7,334 nt of DNA from Kordiimonadaceae bacterium. Its GTDB lineage: Bacteria > Pseudomonadota > Alphaproteobacteria > Sphingomonadales > Kordiimonadaceae. Each line of letters begins with the position of its first letter. Position 1 is the stretch's first letter. Below, piece after piece: positions 7,301 to 7,334 of the stretch. The stretch is from assembly GCA_014238195.1 (NCBI GenBank), contig JABABO010000257.1, positions 1 to 7,334 on the forward strand, read 5' to 3'. Position numbers and translations under genes: made by a program. Below the pieces are notes generated by a model, which was not told the DNA's origin, searched no databases, and saw nothing but the letters and a program-made list of their open reading frames with translations.

Positions 7301-7334
7301 ATAGCTTTCGCCTGGAGCATCTTGACCAGCAGTA
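4328..7334 (-). CDS. Large secreted FG-GAP / cadherin-like / RTX protein, 5' end outside window
   Basis: The frame is open to the window edge: upstream of the GTG at 7300 the codons read TAGQDAPGESY, which continues the repeat pattern, so no start is visible. About 1001 residues are seen. Order: end of one FG-GAP repeat (7265-7333), three full repeats (6632-7264), a short Pro/Thr linker, a cadherin-like domain (6296-6607, with TGELSF and APDYENP), seven full repeats (4787-6256), six RTX nonapeptides (4589-4750), then DLFIF...DTITDFD...DMLDIGL and a tail ending DNVFV. FG-GAP repeats build beta-propellers, as in integrin alpha chains; the DxNGDGxxD loops bind calcium. The RTX block and C-terminal tail are typical of type I secretion substrates folding in external calcium. 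It is probably an extracellular or surface adhesin; no enzyme motif is visible. No transporter genes are in the window. Codons seem somewhat richer in GC than in the sulfotransferase gene (sampled lines only). Confidence 0.92.
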   Translation of the reverse strand, partial: TAGQDAPGESYVVYGGGDHGFSPVLELSSLNGENGFAIIGVAPGDYSGVSVAGAGDINGDGFDDVIIGAYTASGGGDTYAGASYVVFGFNNDHFPAYEVNLSGLTGSNGFAIKGEDAYDYSGFSVSGAGDVNGDGYDDLIIGAYKADANGSRDAGTTYVVYGSNQDFSPELDLDTLDGINGYKLNGVNAGDRSGWSVSGAGDINDDGYDDLIIGAERAVYNDTSSSETYVFFGGPSPTPQTPAVITFNNDNTVTVEENTTAIILDIQARLDDDVPDSGIYYAITGGNDATSFMLNTETGELSFNTAPDYENPTDSGSDNVYELIITAYEDGGSASNTQSLTVTVTDQIEFTPITGYAASYELSSLDGSNGFVINGVNAGDYSGLAVSGAGDVNGDGFDDVIIGAAFADPMGFYSGQSYIVFGSSHEFDGALELSSLDGNNGFAINGNGDRDFSGISVSGLGDVNGDGIDDIIIGSTQLYDSSYVVFGSSNAFSATIGVTSLDGSNGFVLHGIDADLASGKFVAGAGDVNGDGIADIIVGSKNADPNGNSYAGESYVIFGKIEGFDAEINVSNLDGADGFKIQGINEDDWSGRSVASAGDVNGDGFDDLIIGAHRADPNGDESGQSYVIFGTYNFEYEISLSALDGSDGFTLNGIEELDRSGVSVAGAGDVNGDGFDDLLIGALRGDPNGTYNAGESYVVFGNSGNFGSVLELSSLDGANGFVINGIREDDISGYSLSAAGDINGDGFADIIIGARGADPNGEYSGETYVAFGNSGGFNSALNLSSLDGADGFKLNGIDADDQSSTSVSGAGDINGDGYDDLIIGALYGDPNGKSNAGESYVVFGGPALIQSSMNNSGNYITGTNNDDVITGGDGNDTIDGGAGSDFVNGGAGDDIINGGAGYDSLDGGTGDDTLTGGGDPDLFIFSANSDHDTITDFDANADMLDIGLAETGFTSFADVNNAASETILDDQSGVLIVLGSDQSVFIQGITLDALTSDNVFV
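4331..4588 (-). other. C-terminal type I secretion target region
   Basis: After the last RTX nonapeptide the chain reads GGGDPDLFIFS, then DTITDFDANADMLDIGL, the pattern of serralysin-type C-terminal modules, then a glycine- and valine-rich strand pair (GVLIVLGSDQSVFIQG) and the end LDALTSDNVFV. An acidic residue close to the end followed by a few hydrophobic residues is the usual uncleaved signal for ABC-type I exporters. This predicts export directly from cytoplasm to outside, so any modification by a cytoplasmic glycosyltransferase would have to occur before export. Confidence 0.75.
4589..4750 (-). repeat. Six RTX calcium-binding nonapeptide repeats
   Basis: Six consecutive nine-residue units are encoded: GTNNDDVIT, GGDGNDTID, GGAGSDFVN, GGAGDDIIN, GGAGYDSLD and GGTGDDTLT. 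They fit the GGxGxDxUx consensus of RTX proteins, which fold into a calcium-filled parallel beta-roll outside the cell. The first unit is degenerate. A partial unit (GGGDPDLFIF) follows and starts the C-terminal module. Confidence 0.93.
4787..6256 (-). repeat. Seven tandem FG-GAP repeats (second propeller)
   Basis: Seven units of 65-72 codons occupy about 6047-6256, 5852-6046, 5636-5851, 5426-5635, 5210-5425, 4997-5209 and 4787-4996. Each follows the order LSSLDG-NGF-x-NG-SG-SV-GAGDVNGDGFDDLIIGA-DPNG-GESYVVFG. Seven is exactly the blade number of the integrin-type propeller. The unit at 5852-6046 is shorter because it lacks the DPNG loop. Every unit keeps the calcium-loop D, N, D and D positions. 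Confidence 0.9.
6296..6607 (-). other. Cadherin-like domain between two FG-GAP blocks
   Basis: About 104 residues run from VITFNNDNTVTVEEN to SLTVTVTD. The segments SFMLNTETGELSFNTAPDYE, NVYELIITAYEDGG and QSLTVTV are the classic cadherin-repeat strands and calcium-linker residues found in bacterial RTX adhesins. Such domains act as extracellular spacers or adhesion modules. Flanking linkers (GPSPTPQTP before, QIEFTPITGYAAS after) show it is a separate module between propeller blocks. Confidence 0.85.
6632..7264 (-). repeat. Three full FG-GAP repeats of an upstream propeller, continuing past the window
   Basis: Full units lie at about 7046-7264, 6827-7045 and 6632-6826, with the tail of another at 7265-7333. 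They share the GAGDxNGDGxDDLIIGA core with the second block. The third has NDDG in place of NGDG in the calcium loop and a diverged AVYNDTSSSE loop. The remaining blades presumably lie beyond base 7334. Confidence 0.9.

Noticed and set aside
4328..7334. Enzymatic function, such as a protease, inferred from the serralysin-like C-terminus
   Set aside because: The C-terminal module only marks type I secretion; no HEXXH or other catalytic motif is visible in the 1001 residues seen.

Overview
The window looks like part of a proteobacterial chromosome, most likely from a marine or aquatic Gram-negative bacterium. The main clue is a very long protein with RTX calcium-binding repeats and a C-terminal type I secretion signal. 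The lineage below phylum cannot be fixed from this sequence. All four real genes lie on the minus strand, so transcription runs from high to low coordinates.

Right side (4328-7334): the 3' part of a large gene for a secreted, modular FG-GAP / cadherin-like / RTX protein. Its 5' end is outside the window. The frame stays open to base 7334, so the apparent GTG start at 7300 is an internal valine codon. Visible domains in order are: the tail of one FG-GAP repeat, three full FG-GAP repeats, one cadherin-like domain, seven full FG-GAP repeats, six RTX nonapeptides, and a serralysin-type C-terminal module ending in an Asp-plus-hydrophobic tail.

Middle (4021-4327): a 307-base intergenic stretch with a long imperfect inverted repeat (4135-4165) and a sigma70-like promoter (4089-4117) facing the next gene.

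Left side (213-4020): a compact three-gene operon. In order of transcription it encodes a DegT/DnrJ/EryC1/StrS-family PLP aminotransferase (probable TTG start), a GT41 glycosyltransferase of the HMW1C / cytoplasmic N-glycosyltransferase type, and a Stf0-family sulfotransferase. The first two genes abut exactly (TAA then ATG) and the third follows after 19 bases.

Far left (1-212): tandem hairpins that may terminate the operon, a further inverted repeat, and two copies of a 35-bp hairpin-bearing direct repeat running off the window edge.

Working model (inference): the operon is a glycan- or protein-modification cassette. The aminotransferase would make an amino-sugar or similar donor, the HMW1C-like enzyme would transfer a sugar to protein asparagines in the cytoplasm, and the Stf0 enzyme would sulfate the sugar. 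The neighbouring RTX protein is the obvious candidate acceptor, although its N-X-S/T sequons are not visibly enriched.
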